Shown: one piece after another, positions 13,331 through 21,638 of the stretch
Layout: the number at the start of each line of letters is the position of its first letter
How positions within the stretch are numbered: the stretch's first letter is position 1
Virus record (IMG/VR): IMGVR_UViG_3300045912_000402
Span: 1 to 29,532 of that record
Reading direction: 5' to 3' (one strand)
Origin: a virus
DNA length: 29,532 nucleotides
Position numbers and translations under genes: made by a program
Notes under the pieces: generated by a model
What the model saw: only the letters and a program-made list of their open reading frames with translations
Databases searched by the model: none
Told to the model about the DNA's origin: nothing

Positions 13331-14284
13331 ATGCCCCCGACGTTGCTCGTGTACGACCACCAGGGCCGGCCGGAGTTCTCGGCGCTGGCCCTGGCCTTTG
13401 CCCGGGGCGCCGAACGACGCGGCGCGACGGTGCAGTTTCGCAACCCCAGCGTGTACCAGAGCCGCGGCGGGTACGAGCCGGCCGCGGCGGTGCTCGTACA
13501 CGGGATCAACGGTCCCTGTGGGACGATCGTGCGCGACCACCTGGCGGCCGGCGGCTGCCCGATCGTGCTCGAGATGGGGTACGTGCGCCGGGGCGACGGC
13601 CTCGACGCCTACTGGTCTTTGGGCATCGGGGGCCTCAACGCCCACGCCGACTTCCGAAACGGCCGGATGCCGGGGGACCGCTGGGAGGCGCTGGGGGTGC
13701 CGCTCGCACGGTGGCGGGACCCGGGGACCGGCACGATCGTGCTCGTGGCCGGGCAGGTGCCGGGGGACGCCAACGTGGCGGGTCTCGACACCCGGCGCTG
13801 GGCGGAGGCCACGATTTCCGAGCTGCGCGGGCACACGGACCGGCCTATCGTGTACCGGCCCCACCCCAAGGATTTCAACCCCGGCGGCGTCGACGGCGTG
13901 CCGCTCTCGCGACGACCGCTCCACGAGGACCTGGCGCAGGCGTGGGCGCTCGTCACATGGAACTCGAACAGCGCCGTCGAGGCGGTGCTGGCCGGGGTGC
14001 CGGTGTTTTGCCTCTCGCGGGCGATGGCGAGCCCCGTGGGCCTGGACGACCTCTCCCGGATCGAGACGCCCGCGACGCCCGACCGGCAGCAGTGGGCCCA
14101 CGACTTGGCGTACACGCAGTGGCGCCTGGACGAGATGGAGGCGGGCTTGCCCTGGCGCCACCTGATGGAGGGCTGGCCGGACGCGGTGGACGTGCCCGCG
14201 ACGGAGCCGGCCGCCGAGATGCCCCCGGTGGACACTCCCGAGGCGCCCCCGAAGAAGCGCCCTATCCGGAGGGCCCGGACGTGA
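13331..14284 (+). CDS. Glycosyltransferase-fold-like phage protein
   Basis: This 317-residue protein with a strong gaggaggg SD looks like a two-domain Rossmann (GT-B-like) enzyme. The N-terminal domain has a strand/helix pattern and VLVHGINGP. The C-terminal domain has IVYRPHPKDF (173-182) and then LVTWNSNSAVEAVLAGVPVF (residues about 207-226). This is the typical surface-polysaccharide-transferase segment in which a small residue-rich helix follows a strand and contacts the nucleotide sugar. A WAHDLAYTQWRLDEMEAG segment (255-272) is shared with a recurring phage protein. The tail is Pro/Glu/Lys-rich. Substrate unknown: it could decorate capsid or tail proteins or act on host glycans. It is unusual between the coat and head-tail genes. 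Confidence 0.6.
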   Translation: MPPTLLVYDHQGRPEFSALALAFARGAERRGATVQFRNPSVYQSRGGYEPAAAVLVHGINGPCGTIVRDHLAAGGCPIVLEMGYVRRGDGLDAYWSLGIGGLNAHADFRNGRMPGDRWEALGVPLARWRDPGTGTIVLVAGQVPGDANVAGLDTRRWAEATISELRGHTDRPIVYRPHPKDFNPGGVDGVPLSRRPLHEDLAQAWALVTWNSNSAVEAVLAGVPVFCLSRAMASPVGLDDLSRIETPATPDRQQWAHDLAYTQWRLDEMEAGLPWRHLMEGWPDAVDVPATEPAAEMPPVDTPEAPPKKRPIRRART

Positions 14285-14379
14285 GCCGCGGCGCCCCCCC
14301 GGCATCCCACTCGCCCGGGACTCCTCCTCCCTGGACGGCCGGGTGCGGGCGCCGCCTTTCCCTGGAGGGTGCCTGAGCC

Positions 14380-14865
14380 GTGGCGAGCCGCGCCCTGACG
14401 GTGGAGGCGCCCAACATCGGCCTCCTGACCCGGCTCTTCGAGCTCTTCCCCCAGGTCTTCGCCGACAAGGTCGACATCGCCTTGGACATGGCCGGCGCCA
14501 TGATCGCGGGTGAAGCCAAGGACACGACGGCCTTCACGGACCGGACGGGGAACCTGCGAAACTCCATCCAGCACGAGGTGCTCTCCGGCCAGGCGGTGGT
14601 GGTGTGGCCCGGGATGGAGTACGGCGCGGCGGTGGAGCTGGGGACCGACCCGGCCACGGTCGGCCAGAAGATCTTCCCCAAGACGGCGAAGGTGTTGGCC
14701 TGGCCCGATCCGTCCGGCGCGGGAATGGTCTTCCGGGCGTGGTCCACGGTGGCGGCGCGCAAGGCCCGACCCTTCATGCAGCCGGCGTTCGAGGCCAAGC
14801 GCGCCGAGGTGGAGCAGCTCTTCGCCGACATGATCGACGTCACACTCGCCGAGCTCGGAGCCTGA
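14380..14865 (+). CDS. HK97 gp10-like head-tail joining protein
   Basis: This 161-residue protein has the hallmarks of the HK97-gp10-like family, a component at the neck that connects head and tail in siphoviruses. These are an N-terminal long helix with DRTGNLRNSI (around 54-63), the strand MEYGAAVELGT (78-88) and a C-terminal ARPFMQPAFEAKR segment followed by a helix. The GTG start has a ggaggg SD about ten bases upstream. The length is slightly above the usual 120-150. It forms the first of a run of joining genes ending at the tail tube. Confidence 0.85.
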   Translation: MASRALTVEAPNIGLLTRLFELFPQVFADKVDIALDMAGAMIAGEAKDTTAFTDRTGNLRNSIQHEVLSGQAVVVWPGMEYGAAVELGTDPATVGQKIFPKTAKVLAWPDPSGAGMVFRAWSTVAARKARPFMQPAFEAKRAEVEQLFADMIDVTLAELGA

Positions 14866-14868
14866 TCG

Positions 14869-15231
14869 ATGGCGGAGTACAGCGGGACCCGAGACGTGAA
14901 GGACCCGGTGCTCGCCGCGGTGACGGCGGAGGCCGACCACGCGGAGGCCGAGCGCGCCCTCAACCGCGAGATGAAGGCGCGCGGCATCGACCCGGCCATC
15001 GTGGCGGATCCCGAGTTGCTGACAGACGCCTCCGTGGCCTATGCGTGCATGGTGCGCTCGAAGTACGAGATGCAGGCCGACGGCGATGCCTACCACCTGC
15101 GCCTGAAGGAGTACCGCAAGGCGTGGGAGGAGGCGCTCGAAGACCTGACGGCTGCCATGGTGACCGACGCCGTGAACGCTTCTGGCGGGGCGGGCTCGGC
15201 GGTGACCACCCTGGTAGCGAGGCGGGGATAG
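14869..15231 (+). CDS. Hypothetical protein, possible head-tail connector (120 aa)
   Basis: This 120-residue, mostly helical protein starts three bases after the gp10-like stop. Helical segments include AEADHAEAERALNREMKARG and KEYRKAWEEALEDLTAAMV. It has no Cys or membrane segments. Genes of this size and position usually encode head-completion or connector proteins, but the sequence shows no diagnostic motif, so the role comes only from gene order. The fit to a helical adaptor is reasonable. Confidence 0.7.
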   Translation: MAEYSGTRDVKDPVLAAVTAEADHAEAERALNREMKARGIDPAIVADPELLTDASVAYACMVRSKYEMQADGDAYHLRLKEYRKAWEEALEDLTAAMVTDAVNASGGAGSAVTTLVARRG

Positions 15232-15234
15232 CGG

Positions 15235-15726
15235 ATGAAGAGCCTCGCCGACCTCCTGACGGCCTGGAAGGCGCACCTCGAAGGTGACGCCGACCTGGCC
15301 GGCTTCGCGGCCGAGATGGCCCGCGACGTGCCCGGGACCTCCGGGCGCATGGAGGTGCGGCTCGGCAACGAGTTCACCCGCAAGCTCGTTCCCCCGTCGC
15401 TGTACCCCTTCGTGCTCCTGACGCTGGGGAGCGAGAAAGAGCGAAGGGATACCCTGTCCGCGGTGAAGGTGCGCCGGGAGGTCCGCCTGCATGGCGGCAT
15501 CAGCGATCCGGACACCGAACGCGGCACGCTGCGGGCCGTGGCCTTCGAGGAGCTCCTGGCCGACGTGGCTTGGCGTTTCCTGGCGGGTCAGGTCTACGAC
15601 CCGGAGCGCAACCCCGGGGGCCTCATCCTCGGCTTCGAGGTGCGTCCCCTTCTCTCGGACCAGGACCTCAACCGGCCCGCCGTGCTGCGCACGCTACCGG
15701 TGGAGGTCTCCTACGTCCTGGAGTGA
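15235..15726 (+). CDS. Probable tail terminator or tail-completion protein
   Basis: This 163-residue protein lies between the gp10-like gene and the tail tube, where siphoviruses usually encode the tail terminator. The pattern fits a mixed alpha/beta fold: an N-terminal helix (SLADLLTAWKAHLEGD), strands around LYPFVLLTLGSE and VRREVRLHGG, a helix, then paired strands (LILGFEVRPLL and LPVEVSYVLE). This is the usual terminator layout, but no residue-level signature is visible. It starts three bases after the previous stop, consistent with coupled translation. Confidence 0.65.
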   Translation: MKSLADLLTAWKAHLEGDADLAGFAAEMARDVPGTSGRMEVRLGNEFTRKLVPPSLYPFVLLTLGSEKERRDTLSAVKVRREVRLHGGISDPDTERGTLRAVAFEELLADVAWRFLAGQVYDPERNPGGLILGFEVRPLLSDQDLNRPAVLRTLPVEVSYVLE

Positions 15727-15730
15727 CGCG

Positions 15731-15880
15731 ATGGCAGATCCCAAACTCTGGACGCATACCTGCCGGTGCGGAACCCGGGTGAACGCGGCCGAGCCGCCCC
15801 GACGGGAGCTCACGTACTCCTGCCCCGGGTGCGGCAAGGAGATCGCGGTCAAGCCGCCCGCACCCGCGAAGGAGAAATAA
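15731..15880 (+). CDS. Small zinc-ribbon protein (49 aa)
   Basis: This 49-residue peptide starts at an ATG four bases after the upstream stop. It carries two cysteine knuckles (CRCG at 11-14, CPGCG at 31-35) typical of a zinc ribbon, then a Lys/Pro-rich tail. It lies between the presumed tail terminator and the tail tube gene, an unusual spot for such a peptide. It may be a small tail-assembly or structural factor. The ORF is short, but the four cysteines and tight spacing make it believable. Confidence 0.65.
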   Translation: MADPKLWTHTCRCGTRVNAAEPPRRELTYSCPGCGKEIAVKPPAPAKEK

Positions 15881-15883
15881 CCC

Positions 15884-16603
15884 ATGTCCGTGCAACTGGA
15901 GCGTGGCAAGGGCCACGTGATGCAGATCGTGTCCGGGAAGTACCTGGGCAAGCTGGCCGCGGGCGCCGCAACCGACGCCTGGGTCCAGAAGTTCGGGTAC
16001 GGCCCGAAGAAGAGCTCCGAGACCCACTCCGCCTTCGGATTCGAGGACCCGGTCATCGTGCAGGACACGTACGAGGGCGTGAAGGGCTCCTTCGACGTGC
16101 TCCCCAACGCCTCGAACCTGATCGATGCGGTGCTGACCCAACAGGACCTGGCCAGCGCCGTCGGCTTCGACTTCGCCGAGGCGCAGGCGTTCCACCTGGT
16201 GTCGAACGTGCGTGACAGCCTGGGGAACTTCTTCCGCAGCCACTGGCTGCGCGGCTGCAAGATCGTGGACGCGCCCTTCGACTCGGCCGTGGACGGCAAC
16301 GCCACGCAGCGCTACGACTTCGAGGGCACGGGCGCGACGAAGTTCAAGCACCCCATCGGCGTGCGCCACGTGGCCGGGACCAACACGCCCAACCAGGTGG
16401 TCAACTTCGCCAAGGCCGACGGATCGACCAATGCGACGGCGGTGGCGTACAAGGGCAACTCCGCCCTGACGGTGCTCAAGGACGGGGTGCCGCTGGTGAA
16501 GACCACGGACTACACGGAGACGAGCTCGGCGGTGACGGTGATCGCCGCGGTGCCCACGACCTCGAAGATCACGATCCTCGCCCTGTACGACCCGGCCGCG
16601 TAG
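15884..16603 (+). CDS. Major tail tube protein (probable)
   Basis: This 239-residue protein is beta-rich, with an ATG preceded by ggagaaat. Features such as VQDTYEGVKGSF and many alternating strands, plus position before the chaperone-frameshift pair and tape measure, match a siphovirus tail tube protein. The C-terminal third (TAVAYKGNSALTVLKDGVPL and on) looks like an added Ig-like or surface-decoration domain, found in many tail tubes. No sheath gene follows, which argues against a contractile tail. A strong terminator comes right after, as often seen behind a highly expressed tube gene. Confidence 0.75.
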   Translation: MSVQLERGKGHVMQIVSGKYLGKLAAGAATDAWVQKFGYGPKKSSETHSAFGFEDPVIVQDTYEGVKGSFDVLPNASNLIDAVLTQQDLASAVGFDFAEAQAFHLVSNVRDSLGNFFRSHWLRGCKIVDAPFDSAVDGNATQRYDFEGTGATKFKHPIGVRHVAGTNTPNQVVNFAKADGSTNATAVAYKGNSALTVLKDGVPLVKTTDYTETSSAVTVIAAVPTTSKITILALYDPAA

Positions 16604-16650
16604 GCGCCGGCACAACTCGACCTGTCGCGGGGGTGACAGATTGGCGAAGC

Positions 16651-16690
16651 GGACCCCGCCCGGGAGTGACCCTCCCGAGCGGGGCCTTTT
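16651..16690 (+). terminator. Rho-independent terminator after the tail tube gene
   Basis: ggaccccgcccgggag (16651-16666) pairs with ctcccgagcggggcc (16672-16686), with one bulged A and one mismatch, and is followed by tttt. It separates the tube gene from the chaperone/tape-measure block and lies upstream of the 16710 start. It argues against the earlier in-frame TTG at 16641, which would put the hairpin inside a coding sequence. Confidence 0.8.
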
Positions 16691-16709
16691 GCTGAAGGGG
16701 AACCGGCAG

Positions 16710-16964
16710 ATGCTGCGGCGCTACGCGTGGAACGTGCTCATCGCCCTGGACCAGCTCGGCAACGCCCTGGCCGGCGGGGACCCGGACGAGACGATTTCGA
16801 GCCGGATCGGCAAGGTGTGGCGCCGTCGCCGCCGGCCCGACTGGCGCAGGTACCCGCTGCACCGGGCGCTGGGATGGGTCTTGGAGAAGTGGGATCCGGG
16901 CCACCTGCGCCGGGCGATCGAAGACGACGAAGGCGAAGACGCAGTGCGAAGGAGGAGGGACTGA
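16710..16964 (+). CDS. Conserved small phage protein with GGDPDETISSR motif (84 aa)
   Basis: This 84-residue protein begins at an ATG eight bases after aagggga, and not at the earlier TTG. Its opening (RRYAWNVLIALDQLGNALAG) is followed by GGDPDETISSRIGK, a pattern I recognise in many Gram-negative phage proteins of this size, often annotated as hypothetical. A mildly hydrophobic helix near the N-terminus may touch a membrane. The basic RRRRR patch and acid-rich C-terminus are also typical. No biochemical role is established. It overlaps the next gene as TGATG. Confidence 0.7.
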   Translation: MLRRYAWNVLIALDQLGNALAGGDPDETISSRIGKVWRRRRRPDWRRYPLHRALGWVLEKWDPGHLRRAIEDDEGEDAVRRRRD

Positions 16965-17644
16965 TGGCGAAGAATCAAAAGAAGCTCGCGCAGCAGGAGG
17001 CGGCGCAGGCGGTAGCCCGGATCGTGGACGGCAAGCTCTGGACCGAGTTCGGGGGCCGGGCGCTCGTGCTGCATCGGCTCACGGCCGCGCAGGCGAACCG
17101 GCTCACGCTCGTCTACCACCGGGAAGTGGCCCGGCTGACGGCCGAAGGCGAGCTCTTGAGCGAGGCTCTCCTGGACGGGCTCGTGGCCCAGCGCGCCAAG
17201 GCGGCGGGCATCGACCCGCGGGCCCTGGACCCGGAGGTGCGCCAGGAGGTGCTGCGCCGGGTGTACGCGGTCGTGCCGGAGGCCTTCGGGGCACAGGGCG
17301 AGGCGGCGATCGCGGCCAAGGCAAAGGCCGTGGGAGACGCGTTCACGCCGGAGGAAGTCGTGATACTCGAGGCCATGGCGGCCGTGGACCGGCTCAAGGC
17401 GAGCCTGGAGGGCGCCACGGTGGAGACGGCGGCCCGAGCGCTCCAGCTTCAGCACGAGCTGTGGACCGTGGCCCGGGGAGAGGAGGACGCCCCCTTCTGG
17501 CCCTCGCTGGAAGCGATGCTCGCCGAGCCGGACGATGCCTTCCGCGACCTCCTGGGGCAGTACCGGGCCTGGAAGGCAGGGGCGGGCCCCGATTTTTTCT
17601 CCAGGTTGCCAGGTCGGAGACCTGGCAAAGCCGCTGGCGCCTGA
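16964..17644 (+). CDS. Tail assembly chaperone, zero-frame product (gpG-like)
   Basis: This 226-residue, mostly helical protein is read in the zero frame and ends at TGA 17642-17644. It sits directly before the tape measure gene and contains the frameshift site in its last codons, exactly as lambda gpG-type chaperones do. The helices (ALLDGLVAQRAKAAGID, VVILEAMAAVDRLKASLEG) are typical. These proteins bind and keep the tape measure soluble until the tail tube forms around it. The ATG at 16964 has ggagga a few bases upstream. No membrane or catalytic features are present. Confidence 0.85.
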   Translation: MAKNQKKLAQQEAAQAVARIVDGKLWTEFGGRALVLHRLTAAQANRLTLVYHREVARLTAEGELLSEALLDGLVAQRAKAAGIDPRALDPEVRQEVLRRVYAVVPEAFGAQGEAAIAAKAKAVGDAFTPEEVVILEAMAAVDRLKASLEGATVETAARALQLQHELWTVARGEEDAPFWPSLEAMLAEPDDAFRDLLGQYRAWKAGAGPDFFSRLPGRRPGKAAGA

Positions 17645-17883
17645 GCGCCGACGGAAACCCCTACGGCCGGCCGCCGGCAGAGTGGACGGACGACCAGGTG
17701 GAGCTGGTGACCATGAGCCGGATCCTCGACGGGGTGGCGGCGATTCCGGAGAAGACGCGGGGGCCCCTGGAGAAGATCGAGACGTGGGCGGACGTGCAAA
17801 GGGTGCTCGCCCTGGCCCAGCGCACGCAGGGCGGCCCCCGGCACAAGGGCCACGACTACAGCGAGTACAGCGAGGTGCTGTGA
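16964..17883 (+). CDS. Tail assembly chaperone, -1 frameshift fusion (gpGT-like, about 306 aa)
   Basis: A -1 slip on T TTT TTC (17593-17599) joins the first 212 codons of the chaperone to a second frame read from 17599 to the TGA at 17881-17883. It adds about 94 residues. The added part is LQVARSETWQSRW, then the GRPPAEWTDDQ region and a helical stretch, closing with HDYSEYSEVL. It has no start codon with an SD of its own, so frameshifting is the natural way to make it. In lambda the longer form recruits tail tube protein to the tape measure; the layout here predicts the same role. The ratio of short to long product is set by the frameshift rate. Confidence 0.88.
17593..17628 (+). other. Programmed -1 ribosomal frameshift site with stem-loop
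   Basis: The slippery heptamer tttttc with its leading t (T TTT TTC in the zero frame) spans 17593-17599. After a six-base spacer, ttgccaggtc (17606-17615) pairs perfectly with gacctggcaa (17619-17628) around a gga loop, giving a 10-bp stem. This arrangement is the textbook stimulator of -1 frameshifting. Confidence 0.88.
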
Positions 17884-17903
17884 CCCACGGGGAGCGGCGG
17901 TAA

Positions 17904-20900
17904 ATGGCGGAACGCAGCGAAGTCGAAATCCTCCTACGGGCCATCGATCAGGTGACGGCGCCCTTCCGCACGGCGGGCCGGGCGACGGGCGACCTGACGA
18001 AGGCGCTGGCGGAGGCCGACGGGCAGGCCCGGCAGGTGGGCCCTGGGGCCGAAGCCGCGGGCCAGGCGTTCCAGCGGATGGGGGGGCACGCGGGGCAGGC
18101 GGCGGCTGCGGTGCAGACGCTGGTATCGGCGCTGGGGGTGCGCGCCGCGGTGCAGGGCATGGTGGGGGCCGTCACGGGGGCGGTGCGCACCTTCTCGGAC
18201 TTCCAGCTCGGCTTGACGGAGGCCGGCGCCGTGGCGGGGGCCACCGCGCAGGAGATCGCGATCCTGCGCGAGCGGGCCTTGAGCCTCGGCGAGTCCACCA
18301 AGTTCAGCGCGAAGGAGGTGACGAGCGCCTTCTACGAGATGTCGTCTGCGGGCCTGAGCGTGACGCAGCAGCTCGCGGGGATCGAGGGCGTTCTTGACTT
18401 CGCCGCCGCGGGCAACATCGCCATCGGGGAGGCGGCCGGGGCCGCCACCGTGGGCCTCAAGGCGTTCCGGCTCGAGGCCACAGAGACGACCCGGGTGGTG
18501 GACGTGTTCACCAAGGCCGTGACGGCGAGCTCGTTCAAGGCAGGGGAGTTTCAGCAGGCGATCGCCTCCGGCGGCGGCGTGGCGGCGCAGGCGGGGCAGA
18601 GCCTGGAGAGCTTCATTGCTGCCGCGGCGCAGCTTCGAAACATCGGCGCGGCGGCGTCCGACGCCGGCACGAGCATCAAGGCGGCCCTGATGCAGGGAGT
18701 CATCAACCCGAGCGTCGAGGCCCAGAAGAAATACGGCTACCTGATCGAGCAGTTCCGCGACGGCACCGGGAAGGTGAAGCAGTGGGCCGACATCGTGGCG
18801 GTGGTGGAGCGGGAGACCGGGAAGATGGGCGATGCCCAGCGGGACGCCGCCATCGCCACGATCTTCGGCGCCGACGGCATCCGAGCCATGACGGCCAGCC
18901 TGGCCGCGGGTTCGGAGAAGGTGCGGCAGTTCACCGAAGACCTCCAGAAGGCGGAGGGCACGGCCAAGTCTATCGCCGGGGTCATGATGCAGCAGCTCGA
19001 CGGCTCCCTGAAGGAGCTCGCCGGCAGCCTGGAGACGTTTCGGATCAAGGTGGGGACCGACCTCGAAGAGCCGGCCCGGGGCGTGCTCGGCGCCATCACG
19101 GAGCTCATCCGGGGCTTCAACGGCCTGGACGACGCCACGCGCCAGTCTGTGCTCATCCTGGGGGGCGGGGTGGGGCTGACGGCAGTTGCCGTGCTGGCCA
19201 CGGCGGCGGTGCTGGGGCTTTCGGCGGCGCTCGGGGGGGTGCTGGCGGGCGCGGGGGCGATCCTGGGCCCCATCGCGGCCGTGGGGGCGGTAGTGACGGT
19301 GCTCGCCGCGGGGCTCTACCGGCTCCAGGCGCAGGCGAAGGAGACGGGGCAGGTCTTCGGCATGACGGTGGACGAGAACGTGGCGGCGGCGCACCGGCTC
19401 AAGGGGGCTGCGGCAGAGGTGGCCGCGAGCCTCAAGGCGATGGGGGAGGCCGGGGAGCAGGGCCGCAAGAAGATCATCGAGACGGACGACGCCGTGCGCA
19501 AGGTGCAGGCACTCCAGAAGGAGTACGAGGGGCTGCGGGGGGAGACCACGCTCACGGCGGAGCAGAAAGAGCGACTGCGGACCGTGGTGGGGGAGCTCAA
19601 CACGTTGATCCCCAGCCTCAACCTCAAGCTGGACGGGGAGAACCGGGCACTCTCCGAGGTGCGCGGGGAGCTGCGGGCGTACATCGAGCTCAAGGGGCAG
19701 GAAATCCGGGCGGAGCGGGAGGCTGTGGCATCGAAGGCCCGGCTCGCCGCAGACGAGCTCGGCATTCTCTACGTGCTGGCCCGCGAGCGGGAGCGCGTGG
19801 CCCGGGAAGCCTTGCAGAAGGCCCAAGAGACCGTGGCCGCCGGCGACCGGGCCATCGCCAAGGGCGGCGACAAGGTGCCGGGGAACTACTTCCAGGCGAA
19901 GGAGGCCGTCGCGGGGCTGACTTCCGAGCTCGGAGCCGCTGGCGCCGAAGCGCAGCGACTTCAGGGGGAGATTGCGCGCACCGGCGAAGAGGTGCGGCGT
20001 CTCCAGAACCTGCCCGAGCCCGAGTTCCTCAAGTGGCTGCGGGGCGAGAAGACGCCAACGCAGAGCCCTACGAAGGCCGTGGATGACGGTCTGGACCACA
20101 CCTTGACGAAGGTGCAGGGGGCGTTCGGGCTCCTGGAGCAGTGGCAGGTGGACACCCTGAAGGCCCTGGACGACGCCAAGGGCAAGGCACTTCGGATGAC
20201 GGGGGACATCCTGGAGGCGCAACGAGGGCTCTTCGACGCCGGGGCCCTGGACCCCGCCGCGTTCATCGGCGTGCTCACGGAGATGATGACCGAAGAGCTC
20301 ACCGTCGCCGACGCCACGAGCGAGCGCTACAAGGCCATCTACGCGGCTCGGCAGAAGGCCATCCAGGACACGATCCGCCTGAACCTGGACCTCGCCGAGA
20401 GCGAGCGCATCAGCCCGGAGGAGGCGGGCCGAAGGAACCAGGCGCTCGTGGCGCTTCTGGAAGCCACGGGGGACCGCCGGGTGCTCCTGGAGAAGGGTGT
20501 GCAGGACGCCATCGGCCAGCTCCAGGACAAGGCCTTCGCGGACTTCGTGAAGCGGGAGCAGCGCCGGGTGGACTCGGGTGCGCTCTCCCAGGCGGGGATG
20601 CTCGAGCTGATCGACGCGGAGATCCGCAAGCGCGAAGCAGCCGGCGACACGGACCGCAAGGTGCTCGACGAGATGCGCGAGGTGCGCCGCCGGTTCGCGG
20701 AGCAGGTGCGCGGGGACCAGGACGCGCAGGTGCGGTGGGAGACCGAGACCCACCAGCGCACCCTGGAGAGCTACCGGGACTACCTGGCCCAGCGCCTGGA
20801 CGACACGCGCGCCGGCACGGAGGAGTACCGGCGCATCTTCAGCGACTGGCAGGCGGCGAGCCGCGAGGTGGACATCGCCACCCCGATTCGGCGCCAGGCG

Positions 20901-21626
20901 GCCGAGGTGGAGCGGCTCCAGACGACCCTGGAGGTCGCCAAGAAGGAGTTCCAGGAGCTCTACCGGGCCGCCTCGCCCTCGGAGCAGAAGGCGGCGGCGG
21001 AGGCGCAGTTTGAGACGATCCGCCGCACGACGGAGGCGACCCGGGCGCACTTCGAGCTCTTGCTCCAGAAGGCGAAGCTCGAGACCGACCCGGAGCGCCG
21101 GGCCGCCCTGGAGCAGGATGCGCTCCGGGCCCGCGGGGCGCTGGTGGACGCCCTGTCGGAGTACAGGCGCTTCGCCGCGGAGGTGGAGGGCCGCGCGGGT
21201 ACGGGGTTCCTTCGGCAGTTCCAGTGGGACGAAGAATCCATCCGCGACCTGCTCCAGACCCTGGACGCCGAGATGCGGGTCAAGGTGACGCTGCCCACGG
21301 GAGAAGTGGTGGAGCGCGCCGAGACGGCCGTGGAGCGGGCCCACCGGCTCATGGAGGAGGCGGGGCAGACGGGCGCGGGCATCACGGACACCCTGCGGCG
21401 CATGGAAGAGAGCAACCGCGCGGACCGGGCTGACGCGGCCACGAAGATGGAGACCGTGGGGCGCCAGATCGCGGACCACGCCTCGGCGGTACAGGAAGCG
21501 GCCCGCCAGACGGCGCGCATGGCCGACCGGGTGCTCCAGACCATCGTGGTCAACATCGGCAAGCTCGAGCTCGGCCGGGAGCTCGAAGACGCCGTGCGGC
21601 GGCAGCTCTCCGCCGTGCTGGCATAG
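17904..21626 (+). CDS. Tail tape measure protein
   Basis: This 1240-residue protein is the largest complete gene in the window and sets tail length. Residues about 85-395 resemble the TP901-type tape measure core, with Ala/Gly-rich helices such as LGLTEAGAVAGATAQEI and the FSAKEVTSAFYEMSSAGLS stretch. About residues 412-470 form a strongly hydrophobic Gly/Ala/Val segment, likely the membrane-insertion part. Long charged coiled coils (about 500-1150) follow, rich in Glu, Arg and Gln. Using about 0.15 nm per residue, a tail near 185 nm would be expected. No peptidase or transglycosylase domain was visible. The gene follows the chaperone pair, with ATG after ggggagcgg. Confidence 0.95.
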   Translation: MAERSEVEILLRAIDQVTAPFRTAGRATGDLTKALAEADGQARQVGPGAEAAGQAFQRMGGHAGQAAAAVQTLVSALGVRAAVQGMVGAVTGAVRTFSDFQLGLTEAGAVAGATAQEIAILRERALSLGESTKFSAKEVTSAFYEMSSAGLSVTQQLAGIEGVLDFAAAGNIAIGEAAGAATVGLKAFRLEATETTRVVDVFTKAVTASSFKAGEFQQAIASGGGVAAQAGQSLESFIAAAAQLRNIGAAASDAGTSIKAALMQGVINPSVEAQKKYGYLIEQFRDGTGKVKQWADIVAVVERETGKMGDAQRDAAIATIFGADGIRAMTASLAAGSEKVRQFTEDLQKAEGTAKSIAGVMMQQLDGSLKELAGSLETFRIKVGTDLEEPARGVLGAITELIRGFNGLDDATRQSVLILGGGVGLTAVAVLATAAVLGLSAALGGVLAGAGAILGPIAAVGAVVTVLAAGLYRLQAQAKETGQVFGMTVDENVAAAHRLKGAAAEVAASLKAMGEAGEQGRKKIIETDDAVRKVQALQKEYEGLRGETTLTAEQKERLRTVVGELNTLIPSLNLKLDGENRALSEVRGELRAYIELKGQEIRAEREAVASKARLAADELGILYVLARERERVAREALQKAQETVAAGDRAIAKGGDKVPGNYFQAKEAVAGLTSELGAAGAEAQRLQGEIARTGEEVRRLQNLPEPEFLKWLRGEKTPTQSPTKAVDDGLDHTLTKVQGAFGLLEQWQVDTLKALDDAKGKALRMTGDILEAQRGLFDAGALDPAAFIGVLTEMMTEELTVADATSERYKAIYAARQKAIQDTIRLNLDLAESERISPEEAGRRNQALVALLEATGDRRVLLEKGVQDAIGQLQDKAFADFVKREQRRVDSGALSQAGMLELIDAEIRKREAAGDTDRKVLDEMREVRRRFAEQVRGDQDAQVRWETETHQRTLESYRDYLAQRLDDTRAGTEEYRRIFSDWQAASREVDIATPIRRQAAEVERLQTTLEVAKKEFQELYRAASPSEQKAAAEAQFETIRRTTEATRAHFELLLQKAKLETDPERRAALEQDALRARGALVDALSEYRRFAAEVEGRAGTGFLRQFQWDEESIRDLLQTLDAEMRVKVTLPTGEVVERAETAVERAHRLMEEAGQTGAGITDTLRRMEESNRADRADAATKMETVGRQIADHASAVQEAARQTARMADRVLQTIVVNIGKLELGRELEDAVRRQLSAVLA

Positions 21627-21638
21627 CGGGAGGCGGCG

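Noticed and set aside
10733-14305. 1190-codon - strand ORF across scaffold, capsid and glycosyltransferase-like genes
   Set aside because: It spans several unrelated + strand genes and the terminator, and has a shadow-type composition. No ribosome site or motif supports it.
14281-14376. 31-codon ORF starting at GTGA after the glycosyltransferase-like gene
   Set aside because: The start overlap is neat, but the product is a Pro/Ser/Gly-rich sequence without motif, and the region contains the next gene's SD. More likely a spacer.
16641-16709. Upstream TTG start for the GGDPDETISSR protein
   Set aside because: It would place the terminator hairpin inside the coding sequence and has no good SD. 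The ATG at 16710 has a clear one.
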